Source of the DNA: Anthoceros angustus
Lineage: Eukaryota > Streptophyta > Anthocerotopsida > Anthocerotales > Anthocerotaceae
Direction of reading: 5' to 3'
Assembly: GCA_010909165.1 (NCBI GenBank)
Contig: MU008157.1
Span: 744,001-808,000, forward strand
Length of the DNA: 64,000 nucleotides
A program made the position numbers and the translations under genes. Below are positions 44,180 to 56,429 of this stretch, in pieces. Below the pieces are notes generated by a model. It searched no databases, was not told the DNA's origin, and was given only the letters and a program-made list of their open reading frames with translations. Position 1 is the stretch's first letter. Each line of letters opens with the position of its first letter.

Positions 44180-47100
44180 ATGGGACCTAAGAAGAACCGT
44201 GGCCATTGAGGCCATTACCCGCAATGGCCCAACATGGGGCACTGGAGAGTGAAAGCGGGTCTTGGTGGCTAAGCATCACTTGTCCTTCATGGACAAAAAG
44301 TGGTGCTACTGAGCCAATTGGTTGAGTGTGCAGACACATGAGGGAGAAGGCCACAGGAAGGCAACACGAGAACCAACCCCGCTGGAATATTCGTTGTTCC
44401 AGTCTCTATGAGAGGCCAAGAGGAATGTGGAATAATCATTGATCCTTTCAGAAGCCATCTCCCAAAAGTGCAGAGGCATGTCGCCATTGCTCCCACATTG
44501 TCTAGGGTGGAGAATGGTGGGTCACCAACAAGTTAGACCACGAGCTGGCCGGATTAGCCAGTGGATCCTGCTCTCTCACTAAGAAGCTAGAGCACATTCG
44601 ACCATTTCTTGTCTTTCTATGAGGTGGTGAGAGGGTCCAAGATAGATTGGGCTAGGATGTTCTATGACACATGCGGTGGAGAGGGACCACTTGACCCTAC
44701 CATCACCATCCTCGCTCTATCTCCCTTCTTAATCCACATTTTGACCATGCCAAGTTCTTTGGAGGATAGAGATGGTCTCACCTTCCATGCCCGGAGGCCG
44801 TGTTTGAAAGAAGGAAGCCCAAAGAGGAGTCGAGGAGGAAGAGAGTCTAGTCCGATCCCGGGGAACCTTGGAGGTTGGTCGGCGGTTGCTACCGGTTGCT
44901 GGGGCGTCTAACAGACTGCTATGACAACACTGGAACTGTTGCTATGGTAGCAACCAAGTCGGAGTTATTTTCCGATAAATGGAAAACCTAATTGAGCGAA
45001 ATCATTGGAAATACCGAGCAAACGGGGTCCTATTAACGATTTCCAAGGGAAGGACAAGGAATATTTGCGGCAGTACGAAGGCGGCGCCACCTCAAGCTCG
45101 GGCGTGGCCGGAGGAGGCGGGAGAACGGCGGGCGCGAGTCACAAGGCGGCGCAGCGCACTCGGAAGAGGGATCGGGTGGAATGGCGGTCGGCGGATGCGG
45201 CGGTGGAGGAAGCGGGAGGCAGTCGAGGCGGCACACTGGCGTGGGAGGAGCAGGCGGCGGACCGTGGAGGAGCTCCGAGGCGCGGCGTGGCGGAAGCAAT
45301 GGGAGCAAGCAGTGGGCACGGAATCATGGGAGTGAATAATCGGGCCGGCTCGGAGAAGGGTGGGCGGCGCTCGGGTGCGCGGAACGAAGAGCGAGAAGAG
45401 TAGGCGTAAGTGAGGGGCCGTGGGAATTGCCGAGGAAGGAGGGCGTGCACGGTGGGGCGAATTGGTGACGCACCTAGGGATTAAGGGGCGGAGGCGCACA
45501 GCTCAACCACGGTTGCAGGATTTTTCCCGACCTCACATATTTGAGGAGGCACTTGAGCGGGAGCGCGGCATGTTGCGAGGTGGAGTAGGGTTCCAATTCG
45601 AGTGTGGGGTATCGTGTGGGTGGTCACGCTTTGTCGTGGAACAGGATCGGGCCGAGCAAGGCCGACATGTGATGTAGGAGGGAGGTTGGTGGATTCGTCG
45701 GAGAAAATGTGGCACTCCGCCGTGGAGATGGTCGAGGCGGCTTCTAGGGGGTCAAGCGGCCAGGTTGAAGAATTTCGAGTGAGTCGACCGAAAAGGCGAC
45801 ACAGTAAGGCTTGTGGGAAATCGCTGGCGGTGTGGCGGACACTCTCAGAACTCTGGGCTCGCGTCACGACAAGGAGCATGGGACCTAAGAAGAACACTCC
45901 GTGGCCATTGAGGCCATTACCACTTGGCCCAACATGGGGCACTGGAGAGTGAAAGCGGTTCTTGGTGGCTAAGCATCACTTGTCCTTCATGGACAAAAAG
46001 TGGTGCTACAATGCCGTTGGTTGGGGAATGTGCAGATACATGAGGGAGAAGGCCACAGGAAGGCAACACGAGAACCAACCCCGCTGGAATATTCGTTGTT
46101 CCAGTCTATGAGAGGCAAGGAATGTGGTGGAATAATCATTGATCCTTTCGAGCCATCTCCCAAAAGTCAGGAGGCACAAGCGCCATTGCTCCCACATTGT
46201 CTAGGGTGGAGAATGGTGGGTCACCAAGTTAGACCGAGCTGGCCGGATTAGCCAGTGGATCCTGCTCTCAGCTCACTAAGAAGCTAGAGCACATTCGACC
46301 ATTTCTTGTCTTTCTCTATGAGGTGGTGAGAGGGTCCAAGATAGATTGGGCTAGGATGTTCTATGACACATGCGGGAGAGGGACCACTTGACCCTACCAT
46401 CACCCTCCTCTATCTCCCTTCTTAATCCACATTTTGACCATGCCAAGTTCTTTGGAGGGATAGAGATGGTCTCACCTTCCATGCCCGGAGGCCGTGTTTG
46501 AAAGAAGGAAGCCCAAAGAGGAGTCGAGGAAGAGGCCATCTCCGGTGCACGGGAGTGAAGATGAGAAGTCAAGTGTCCATGAAGAGGAATGTGGCGGTTA
46601 AGGCATCACCACGGTTGCTAACAAAGCAACTGAGTTGCTAAGACCCCAACAGCACCAAGAGAGGTCGGCCGAGCAAGGGGACTCCAACCACTCCTAGAGC
46701 CACAAGAGCACGCGGAACTCACACAGACAAGGGACAAGGAAAGGCCGGCACAGCGAGCAGTGGCGAAGCCACAGTCAAGGAGGAATCGGCCCAACCTTGG
46801 GCACGGCCGTGACCCGAAAGTCACTACTGCTCAAAGGGTGACCCTCAAGTATACCCCGGAAGTGGTCGGGAGAGTCGGGCCCGGATAGGAAGGAGGGAAC
46901 CCATCCCCAGAGGTTTGGGGCCTAACATCACCACAAGAGTCTCGGCTATGGCACGCACTAGGTGAGATGGAGGACCGGATAGCTCTGGTCCTCTCTTTGT
47001 TAGGTTCTGTAGAGGGGAACAACAGGGGAGGCGGTGAAGGAGCTCCGTGCGGCGGGCAATCGGGAGCAAGCAGTGGGCATGTAAAATCGCCCAGGGGGTG

Positions 47101-49690
47101 GGGAATAATCGCGGCTCACAGAAGGGTGGGCGGCTCGGGCGTGGTGGCGAAGGCAGAAAGAGTGAGCGGGCGTAAGTGGGCCGTGGGAATTGCAGTGGGA
47201 AGGAGGAGGCGTGCAGGGGGTGCGGTGGTGGCACGCACCCTAAGGGGCGATTAAGGAGAGCGCACAGTCAGCCACAGTGCAGGATTTTTCCCCGGACCTC
47301 ACATATTTGAGGGCGATTGGCTTGAGCGGGGCGGGCGGCATGTTGTGACTGGAGTAGGGGAATTCCGGGGTGGTGTCAATCCGGGTCGTGTGGGTGGTCG
47401 ACGCTTTCGTCGTGGAAGATACTGCCGAGGGCAAGGCGCATGTGATGTAGGAGGGAGGTTGGTGGATTCGAGGAGAAAAATCGTCAGGGGCACTCCGCCC
47501 GTGGAGATGTGGAGGAGCCAGGATCCTTCTCAGCGGCCAGGAAGAAATTTTGAGGAGTCGACCGAAAGGCGAGGCCTGAAGGCTTGTGGAGAATCGCAAT
47601 GGCGGTGTAGCCGGACACTTTACGCGAACTCTAGGCTCGCGTCACAGACAAGGAGCATGGGACCTAAGAAGAATCCGGTGGCCATTGAGGCCATTACACT
47701 CAATGGCCCAACATGGGGACGGAGAGTGAAAGCGGTTCTTGGTGGCTAAGCATCACTTGTCCTTCATGGACAAAAAGTGGTGCTACAATAGCCGTTGGTT
47801 GGAATGCAGATACATGAGGGAGAAGGCCACAGGAAGGCAACGAGAACCAACCCCGCTGGAATATTCGTTGTTCCAGCTCTATGAGAGGCTGAAGGAATGT
47901 GGAATAATCATTGATCCTTTCGAGCCATCTCCCAAAAGGCAGGAGGCACAAGGCCATTGCTCCCACATTGTCTAGGGTGGAGAATGGTGGGTCACCAAGT
48001 TAGACCACAGTTGGCGGATTAGCCAGTGGATCCTGTGCTCTCAGCTCACTAAGAAGCTAGAGCACATTCTTGACCATTTCTTGTCTTTCTCTATGAGGTG
48101 GTGAGAGGGTCCAAGATAGATTGGGCTAGGATGTTCTATGACACAAGATGCGGGGAGAGGGACCACTTGACCCTACCATCACCTGCCCTCGCTCTATCTC
48201 CCTTCTTAATCCACATTTTGACCATGCCAAGTTCTTTGGAGGATAGAGATGGTCTCACCTTCCATGCCCGGAGGTGTTTGAAAGAAGGAAGCCCAAAGAG
48301 GAGTCGAGGAAGAGGCCATCTCCGGTGGCAGGAGTGAAGATGAGAAGTCAAGTGTCCATGAAGAGGAATGTGGCGATTGCTAAGGCATCGGCCAGTTGCT
48401 AACAAAGCTGGAGTTGCTAAGACCCCACACCAAGAGAGGTCGGGAGCAACAGGGACTCCAACCACTCCTAGAGCCACAAGAGCACGCCGGGAGCTCACAG
48501 GAGGCAGGATAAAGGAAAGGCCAGGCGGCACATTCAGGAGTGGTGAAGCCACTGGTCAGCAGGAGGAATCGGCCCAACCTTGGGCACGGCCGTGACCGAG
48601 AAAGTCACTACTGCTCAAAGGGTGACCCTCAAGTATACCCGGAAGTGGTCGGGAGAGTCGATTCGCCGGATAGGAAGGAGGGAACCCATCCCGAGGTTTG
48701 GGGCCTAACATCACCCGGTCTCGCAACACGCACCAGGTGAGATGGAGGACAGATAGCTCGGTCCTCTCTTTGTTAGGTTTACTGGTGAGGGGAACAACAG
48801 GAGAGCGGTGAGCTCAGAATGAAGCAGGAGAAGGAGGTCTTGAGGGACGCCTAGGTAGCATGGAAGCGGAATTAAGAAGGTCCGAGAAGAGTTGCAGAAG
48901 ACCAAGGATCGAAACCTCATGGTTCGGCTCTCGGACAAAGCACCATAGGGAGCCGCAGAATGTCATCTCGGATGCAAGTTCAGACCGGATGCCCTCGGGC
49001 GCACAAGAAGGAGAGGGACGAGGCAAGGAAAGGTTGGAAAGAGGCCAAGAGGGCTGGATTGCAAGGAGAGCCACCGTGGAAGATGCGGAGCCTCCATGGA
49101 AGAATCATTCGAGTTGTAGCGGCCGAGGAGGTTGCTAAGCAAGCGCCGCTTCTAAGGAAGCACAACTCGACCACTGCTAAGCAACAGCTCCAAGACCAGC
49201 TACAACAAGGAAGAAGGGGCAAGAGGGAGGAGGACAACAGGCCGGGGAGCGGGTAAGCACCGCCTAAGAAGTCTAACTTCCCAATGGTGCATTAGATTGA
49301 GGGATGCTTATCAAGATAACCATGTGCCCGGATTCTCCTTGGCTGGAGAGAAGATTGTCTCCGAAAGTTTATGTTGTTGTGGGCACGAGGGGACATGGAG
49401 GTACTTGATCCATGCCTTGGCACCGGATCCTACCTATGGGTTGGATTCTTAAGGAGGAAACTCTCACCCATCCGATTCAAGAGCTCACCGAGGAGGAGTA
49501 CTGCATTATCGGCGAGCACAAGAGAGAGGAGTCCAGCTCGAGGAGGTAGAGATTTTATGGGAGAGATTGCCCAACCAAGAGGGAGGAGAGCAAGAGGAGA
49601 ACATGGGGCTAGGCGGCCTAGGAGGCCCAGGAGAGGTAATAGGGGTAAGTGGCCTAATAGCTAAAGGCCCATGTGTTATAGATCAGAATC
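44180..49690 (+). pseudogene. LTR-resident MGPKKN reading frame (LTR3, three runs)
   Basis: Starts at 44,180, 45,878 and 47,657, each ATGGGACCTAAGAAGAA. The first run breaks at 44,840, the second at 47,030; the third runs to about 49,690 near the usual stop. All contain the FMDKKW block, the ERRKPKEESR block and, in the longer runs, the coiled-coil-like block. Indels differ in each. Confidence 0.5.
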
Positions 49691-52600
49691 TTATCCTCTC
49701 TCATAGTGGATGAATTGATAGATAGGCCTCTAGGATTGGTAGGCTAAGACCGATTGGTATTTTTGTGGCGCCAAGCGCAGTGGGTGATCTTGGGTATAAG
49801 AGGCACCTCTTGATGAAATGTAAGCAATGTTGGCCTAAGTCTTGGTGTTTGGGGGTGAGCACGGGGTTTGGGAGTACCCGGATCCAGTCTGTAAGCCTAG
49901 ACCTGCTCATCAGGGGAGAAGACTACCAAGTTGCCTAGATCTGTGGCGGATCCGCAAGGGTGGTGGAAAGCAAGGAGGGAGCCTTGAGGTCTCCTTGGAG
50001 GAGTCCTCAAGGTCAAGAGGAAGGGGTTGTGAAGCCGGGAGGCCAGACTCTTCCTCATTCCTTCTAGTCTAGTACTCACCTTGTGTTTGAGTTTTCGGTG
50101 TGTTGGAGATTTGGTGTTTGGAAAATGAGAGGACAAGAGAACTATGAGAGAAGTGGAGAATCGACATGGAGAGTTGCTGATCGGCTGTTTGAGAGGGAGT
50201 AAGAAGGACTGGAGAAGTCTGTAAGTGATGTTGTGTTCTGAAGAAGAGAAGTGAGTGGAGGTTGAAGATCCAGTGGATGAGATGGAATGATTGCGGGTAA
50301 GAGCAAGTATTTTGAGAGTTGGTGAGGGGTTGTAAGGTCTGGATGAGAACCTTGTAAGGGCTGGAGGAGGTGGGAAGTCGATTGAATGGGTCGGTGGTGT
50401 GAGAACAAGGGAGTTGAAGAGAGCTGGGGAAACTTGGAGTGAGGAGGGGCCATGAGGCACCCCAAGGACCGTGAGAGCTGGAAGGGTCTGGGTTCGGAAG
50501 GTGAGCTGAAAGGCTGGACGAGGGGCAAAGTCAAGAAGTGCCGCAAGAGTGAGGGAGAGTTATGGGAGAGATTGCCCAACCAAGGGAGGAGAGCAAGAGG
50601 AGAACATGGGGCTAGGCGGCCTAGGAGGCCCAGAGGTAATAGGGGTAAGTGGCCACAAATAGCTAAAGGCCCATGTGTTATAGGTAAAATCTTATCCTCT
50701 CATAGTGGATGATAGATAGGCCTCTAGGATTGGTAGGCTAAGACCGATTGGTATTTTTGGCAAGCGCCAAGCCTTTGTGATCTTGGGTATAAGAGGCCCT
50801 CTTGATGAAATGTAAGCAATGTTGGCCTAAGTCTTGGTGTTTGGGAGTACGGGGTTTGGGGGTTACGGATCCGGTCTGTAAGTCTAGACCGCTCTCACGA
50901 GAAGACTACCAAGTTGCCTAGATCTGTGGCGGATCCGCAAGAGTGGTGGAAAGCAAGGGAGGGAGCCTTGAGGTCTCCTTGGAGGAGTTTCAAGGTCAAG
51001 AGGAAGGGGTTGTGAAGCCGGGAGGCTGTCACTCTTCCTCATTCCTTGAGTCTAGTACTCACCTTGTGTTTGAGTTTTCGGTGTGTTGGAGGGTGTTTGG
51101 AAAATGAGAGGACAAGAGAACTATGAGAGAAGTGGAGAATCTGGAATGGAGAGTTGCTGATTGGCTGTTTGAGAGGGAGTAAGAAGGACTGGAGAAGTCT
51201 GTAAGTGATGTTTGTGTTCTGAAGAAGAGAAGAGTGGAGGTTGAAGATCCGGAGTGGATGAGATGGAATGATTGTATGACAAGTATTTTGAGAGTTGGTG
51301 AGGGTGTAAGGTCTGGATGAGAACCTTGTAAGGGCTGGAGAGGAGCGAGGGGGAAGTGGAGATTGAATGGGCGTGAGGTGTGAGAACAAAGGAGTTGAAG
51401 AGAGAGAGGGAGGAGGGGTGGCGAGGCACCCCAAGGACTGGAGAGCTGGAAGGGTCTGGGAGCTGGAAGGTGAGCTGAAAGGCTGGACGAGGGGTCTGAA
51501 GAAGTAAGAGTGAGGGAGTTATGGGAGCGGTAATCTGATTGGTGGATCTAACTTTGTGGATGAATAAGAGAGAGAGAGAGGGAAGAGATCAGCTTATCCA
51601 CTTGGATCCCACCGACCCACCTTTTGGACACGATCCCAAGGTGGACCCTCGCTAGAAATAGAGGGTTGCTAAGTTAGCAAGAGGAGAACATGGGGCTAGG
51701 CCTAGGAGGCCAGGGAGGTAATAGGGGTAAGTGGCCACAAATAGCTAAAGGCCCATGTGTTATAGATCTTATCCTCTCTCATAGTGGATGAATTGATAGA
51801 TAGGCCTCTAGGATTGGTAGGCTAAGACCGATTGGTATTTTTGGCAAGCGGCCAAGCTTTGTGGGTGATCTTGGGTATAAGAGGCCCTCTTGATGAAATG
51901 TAAGCAATGTTGGCCTAAGTCTTGGTGTTTGGGGGTGAGCACGGGGTTTGGGGGTTACGGATCCGGTCTGTAAGTCTAGGCTCTTTGTCCGAGGAGGAGA
52001 AGACTACCAAGTTGCCGGATCATGGCGGATCCGCAAGAGTGGTGGAAAGCAAGGGAGGGGAGGTCTCCTTGGAGGAGTTTCAAGGTCAAGAGGAAGGGGT
52101 TGTGAAGCCGGGAGGCTGTCCACTCTTACTCATTCCCTTCAGCTAGTCTAGTACTCACCTTGTGTTTGAGTTTTCGGTGTTGGAGATTTGGTGTTTGGAA
52201 AATGAGAGGACAAAGTGAACTATGAAGTGGAGAATCTTGGACATGGAGAGTTGCTGATTGGCTGTTTGAGAGGGAGTAAGAAGGAGAAGTCTGTAAGTGA
52301 TGTTTGTGGAGAGGCATGAGTGGAGGTTGAAGATCCAGTGGATGAGATGGAATGATTCGAGTAGGTGAACAAGTATTTTGAGAGTTGGTGAGGGGTTGTA
52401 AGGTCTGGATGAGAACCTTGTAAGGGCTGGAGAGGAGGAGGTGGGAAGTGGAGATTGAATGGGCGGTGAGGTGTGAGAACAAGGGAGTTGAAGAGAGCTG
52501 GGGAAACTTGGAGTGTGGAGAGCGAGGCACCCCAAGGGTGGTGGAAAGCAAGGGAGTTGAGAGCTGGAAGGTGAGCTGAAAGGCTGGACGAGGGGCAAGG

Positions 52601-53644
52601 AGTGAAGAAGTCAAGAGTGAGGGAAAGAGTTATGGGAGCGGTAATCTGATTGGTGGATCTAACTTTGTGGATGAATAAGAGAGAGAGAGAGAGAGAGAGA
52701 TCACTTATCCACTTGGATCCCCCCACCCCTATTAATAGCGACTGATCCCAAGGTGGACCCCCTCTGCTAGAAATAGAGGCGGTTGCTAAGTTAGCAAAGG
52801 TCATCCGTTGGGAGCATGGTCGCGTGGCTAAGATAGCCAGTCCGAGTGTTGTTAGGGTAGTGATCAGTCTCGCTAGATGTTTGTGTCAAGAAGAGAGTGG
52901 AGTGGAGGTTGAAGATCCAAATGAGTGGATGAGATGGAATGATTGGGCATAATGAGCAAGTATTTTGAGAGTTGGTGAGGGGTGTAAGGTCTGGATGAGA
53001 ACCTTGTAAGGGCTGGAGAGGAGCCGAGCCGGGAAGTGCATTGAATGGGTGTTGAGGTGTGAGAACAAAGGAGTTGAAGAGAGCTGGGGAAACTTGAGAG
53101 TGGGATAGGGCTGCGAGAGGCACCCCAAGGACTGGAGAGCTGGAAGGGTCTGACCGAGCCCTGGAAGGTGAGCTGAAAGGCCGGACGAGGCAAGGGAGTC
53201 TCAAGAAGTGCCGCAAGAGTGAGGGGAAAAGAGTTATGGGAGCAGAATCCCGATTGGTGGATCTAACCTTGTGGATGAATAAGAGAGAGAGAGAGAGGGG
53301 AGAGATCACTTATCCACTTGGATCCCGACCGACCCACCCCTATTAATAGCCGACTGATCCCAAGGTGGACCCTCTCGCTAGAAATAGAGGGTTGCTAAGT
53401 TAGCAACCGGGCCCGCTGTCGGGAGACAAGAAGGGTCGCGTGGCTAAGATAGCCATGTGTCCGAGTGTTGTTAGGTAGTAGTCCGTCTCAGAATCGCTAG
53501 ATGTTTGACGTGTTGGTTGGATTGGCTATGTTTTGGTTGTCTTGACACGAAATCACTCCCTTGGGTACGAATCTCAAGTCTACAACGATAAAGAGGGTAA
53601 ATGTGGCCTCTTTGTGACCACTTGGTTTAGAAAATCACTCCACA
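49690..53644 (+). repeat. Repeated 3' third of LTR3 with several GA/TATA core promoters
   Basis: GA-rich sequence with runs of GAGAGAGAGA at about 51,567, 52,679 and 53,281. Those at 52.7 and 53.3 kb are followed by CTATTAATAG boxes and GTTGCTAAGTTAGCAA palindromes. The complementary strand shows long Ser/Pro/Leu-rich open frames (50-53.3 kb) that are composition effects. Only the last promoter sits at the normal distance from the LTR end. Confidence 0.65.
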
Positions 53645-54937
53645 CTCCGCGTGCCCATTGTGGCCCTCCCTTCCACGCACCCCCTGTATGTGGCACTTCC
53701 ATCGAAAATTCAGTAGGCTAACCTTAGAAGCAACCTTGGAATGAAGGCTAACCTTAGAAGCAAATGCGCATCAAATCGAGGCAGCATTTGGCTGAGTGTA
53801 GAGGGTACTCCTCCAAAACATGTCAGATGGACAAAAGCGATAAGGGATAAGCTCATGAAGTTGCGTGGCTTAATACAACTGCGAGTCAAAGTGCCGTCAA
53901 GATAATGATGACAATGGAGGAGAAGCTGGACCAAGTGATGAAGGATTGAACTCGGGATGAGTGAAATCGAATCTCGTTTTTCCCGGGGTCCCGAGTTAAT
54001 GTTAAACCGTTGTCGATGTTATCAGTTAGGAAATACCTCTCCGTGGCTTTTGTGGTGTCATAACAAAATCACATTTTCCTCCCAAATCGAAGCGATACAG
54101 CCGTCCCTTCCCGGCAGAACGCCTTCCTCACCGCTTCTTACTTTGCATTATTCCCGAGGTTCGAGTTTCGACCACCATTCGACCACCATTCGACACAAAC
54201 ATTGCCGGATGGAAAGTAGTAACTTTACCGGATGACACCTTTTTTCGTGTGCAATGCCTTCAAACGCTTTTAGGGCCCATCGAAACCCCTTCAGAGATTA
54301 TTTGCGGAAAACCCCCTTCGAGATTATTCACCCCCTTCAAAAATTATCATGTTTTGGTCAACATTGTCAGAGCGCCGCACCGCTAGATTAGGCGTGTTGG
54401 TGATGCCGCCTGTCAGAGCCGCATGGCCGCCTCCACCAAGCTCAGTCGGCCTCAGATCTCGCATGCCAGGCGCTAAATTGAAAGGAGTTGTTGAAGTGAT
54501 GATTTGAGCCACATTGCGGATTGCATGCTGCTAAAAAACGTGAGGGGCCAGGCAGTTTGCCTGGCTAGGAGTTAGAAATCACGCATTCAGGCTGCGCCAA
54601 TCAATCCCCACACCCTCAAACACCCAAATCATAAGATTCCATTCAGATTTGACAATGTTCTCAAAGGGATTGCAGGAGGACTCTCTTGGACACAGTGCTG
54701 CCAGGCGCGACTTCAACAACTGCCGTTCTCTGCCCTAGCCCTTCTCTTAGCCTCACAGGCGCCGCCATCTCCTCGAGCATGAAATCAGCCAATCAGCCTA
54801 TGAAACAACTAACATAAGCTGTTCTGAAACTAAGCATGTAAAAAGAGACTTAAGAACTTGAACTAGCAAAATCTCAGCCAGCTAGTGGCTGAGAGTCTAA
54901 GTGCCAGCAGCCAAGACTTAGGCTGCCACAAAGGCAA
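53645..54937. other. Right flank of the composite element, no gene recognised
   Basis: Unique sequence with short frames. A direct repeat GGCTAACCTTAGAAGCAA occurs at about 53,716 and 53,746. 54,326-54,348 is the reverse complement of 15,278-15,300 with one mismatch. No conserved protein motif was found. Confidence 0.5.
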
Positions 54938-55300
54938 TCCCGGGACGCCGGGACTGGGAGAGTCCCAGAGCGCCGGGACTGGGAGAGTCCCAGAGCGCCG
55001 GGACTGGGAGAGTCCCGGGATGCTGGGATTGTGAGAGTCCCCTTCACTCCAAAGTCTCCTCCTCTCCATAGCTGACGCTTTCACGACAGGACTGTCCCAT
55101 ACTCGGGACTGCTGGGAGAGTCCTAGCATAGGGACATTACAGTCCCACTGCCGGGATTGCTGGGAGAGTCCTAGCATGGGGACATTTCAGTCCCTGCCCG
55201 ATCTTGATGAGAGAGTCCCAGTTAGGGACGATGCAGTCACGCCGGGGCGCTAGGAGAGTCCAGTGGGCATTACAGCCCCACGCCGGGCTGGAGGAGCTTT
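54938..55300. repeat. GGGACTGGGAGAGTCCC tandem repeats
   Basis: Three near-perfect 25-30 base units GCGCCGGGACTGGGAGAGTCCC (54,950-55,020) are followed by diverged units of 50-60 bases with GGGACATTACAGTCCC and CTGGGAGAGTCCTAGCA. The reverse complement contains GGGACTCTCCCAGTCCCG, the same motif as the LTR-like blocks at 8.1-11.4 kb. It may be a relic of that element in the - orientation. Confidence 0.7.
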
Positions 55301-55579
55301 CACACCAGGCTTGGGGATAGGAGCGAAGTGTCCTTGGGAGCTTGCTGGTTTCCATTCTTTTTGGGAGTGATTCGTTGATTTCGTGCTTCACTCACATGGT
55401 GGATGCACTCTGAGGGATATGAGACTAGCCCCTGCTATCGCCTGAGGACGCGCGACATTTAGCAACGGAACACTCCCGAGCGTGTACAGGATAGGAGAAG
55501 GCGGGCTTCTCAACGTCAGCAATAGGCACAGGAGGAACCGGCGAGCGAGTCACAAGCGCCAAGCACACCACTTGCCGCC

Positions 55580-56059
55580 TTGGAGACAACAATCACCTGG
55601 TCTCCATTCTCAGATCTTAGCGCCACCGAAGACTACCACAGCCCCTTGCCGGGAGATCAATTAAGACAGATCTGTCCCAATTCAAGTCCTATAGGGACAA
55701 GGCCAGAATCAACTATTCCTTCGGAGGGCTCAGACACCATGGAAGGTGGAGGCCCCTCATACGGGTGGGATAGATTTTCTGGGAGACTTGGCACGCAACC
55801 TTTGTGGGATTTTCGACTGTTCCTCAATGCCATTATCAGCCAGGTTAGGTTCAAACATGGTGTAGCCTACATTCACCAGTACATGTTTGAGCAGCTTTCA
55901 AGTTACTTGACAAACGAAGCATTGGATCTAGATCTGTACGAGGCGCACCAGGCTGATTTGTCTTCCACGGTTTCCACCGTGAACCCTCAGTTCCAAGGAG
56001 CGTTACAGCTTGCTTACAATGGCAGCTGTGATCGCCCACCAGGCCAAGATCACCACTAG
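55580..56059 (+). CDS. Orphan reading frame of 159 codons, unknown, possibly a gag relic
   Basis: Open from ATG to stop, encoding DTMEGGGPSYGWDRFSGRLG, FRLFLNAIISQVRFKHGVAY and YMFEQLSSYLTNEALDLDLY, with amphipathic-looking helices. An overlapping frame (56,010-56,198) continues with VPKFIQTPKNANPVEEFMA. It is followed by GGGACA-type repeats (56,240-56,420) like those of the methyltransferase element, so it may be a gag remnant of that family. No known domain is recognised; it could equally be a chance frame. Confidence 0.25.
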   Translation: METTITWSPFSDLSATEDYHSPLPGDQLRQICPNSSPIGTRPESTIPSEGSDTMEGGGPSYGWDRFSGRLGTQPLWDFRLFLNAIISQVRFKHGVAYIHQYMFEQLSSYLTNEALDLDLYEAHQADLSSTVSTVNPQFQGALQLAYNGSCDRPPGQDHH

Positions 56060-56239
56060 GACAGTTTCAACCACTGTTCTGCCGCCATCCGTGGTGAGTC
56101 TGACCACTGCTGAGAGAGTGGCAGCCACAATGGGAGTGCCGAAGTTCATCCAAACTCCCAAGAATGCCAACCCTGTGGAGGAATTCATGGCAATTTAGGG
56201 TGCAAAGCATTCTGGCTGTGTCACAACATCTGGTGCAAT

Positions 56240-56425
56240 AGGAGGAACAGAGTTCCTTTAACTGCCCCACCATGGGACATGGTAGTCCTGACCGGATCGG
56301 CCCCACCATGGGACATAGCAGTCCCACTGCCGGGATTGTCCTAGCCTTGGGACATGGCAATCCCACAGCCGGGATTGGTGGAGCAGCTCAGGGACATGCT
56401 CATGCTTGGGACCCTGGGAGTCCCA
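56240..56425 (+). repeat. CCATGGGACAT...GTCC repeats
   Basis: Four diverged units of about 40-50 bases with ACCATGGGACAT(G/A)GTAGTCC and GCCGGGATTG. The + frame gives GHGSP, GHSSPTAGI and GHGNPTAGI repeats. They resemble the GGGAC repeats at 6.7-12 kb and 54.9-55.3 kb. Confidence 0.55.
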
Positions 56426-56429
56426 ACTA

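Larger units (their letters stand above)
16906..53644 (+). mobile_element. Composite of a giant-LTR Ty3/gypsy element: LTR-internal-LTR-internal-LTR
   Basis: Three LTRs start with TGACCACATGGG (16,906; 29,946; 43,014) and end with CACTCCACA (21,559; 36,951; 53,644). Two internal regions lie between them, both gag-PR-RT-RH-INT on the + strand. The outer flanks are CCCCG and CTCCG, a possible 5-bp target duplication with one mismatch. This layout fits unequal recombination between tandem or homologous copies. All coding parts are frameshifted. LTR2 and LTR3 are inflated to 7.0 and 10.6 kb by internal duplications. Confidence 0.85.
43014..53644 (+). repeat. Giant LTR 3 (10.6 kb, repeatedly duplicated)
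   Basis: It begins TGACCACATGGG and ends CACTCCACA. At least five backward jumps occur, near 44,840 (shared GAGGAAGAG), 47,033 (GGAGCTCC), 50,565 (TATGGG), 51,675 (AGCAA) and 52,880 (GTTTGTGT). The reading-frame part is therefore present about three times and the 3' GA-rich part about four times. The next base after the end starts unique flank. Confidence 0.8.

Noticed and set aside
54938-55300. CRISPR-like array
   Set aside because: Units are contiguous with no unique spacers of constant length, and the host is a eukaryote; it is a minisatellite.
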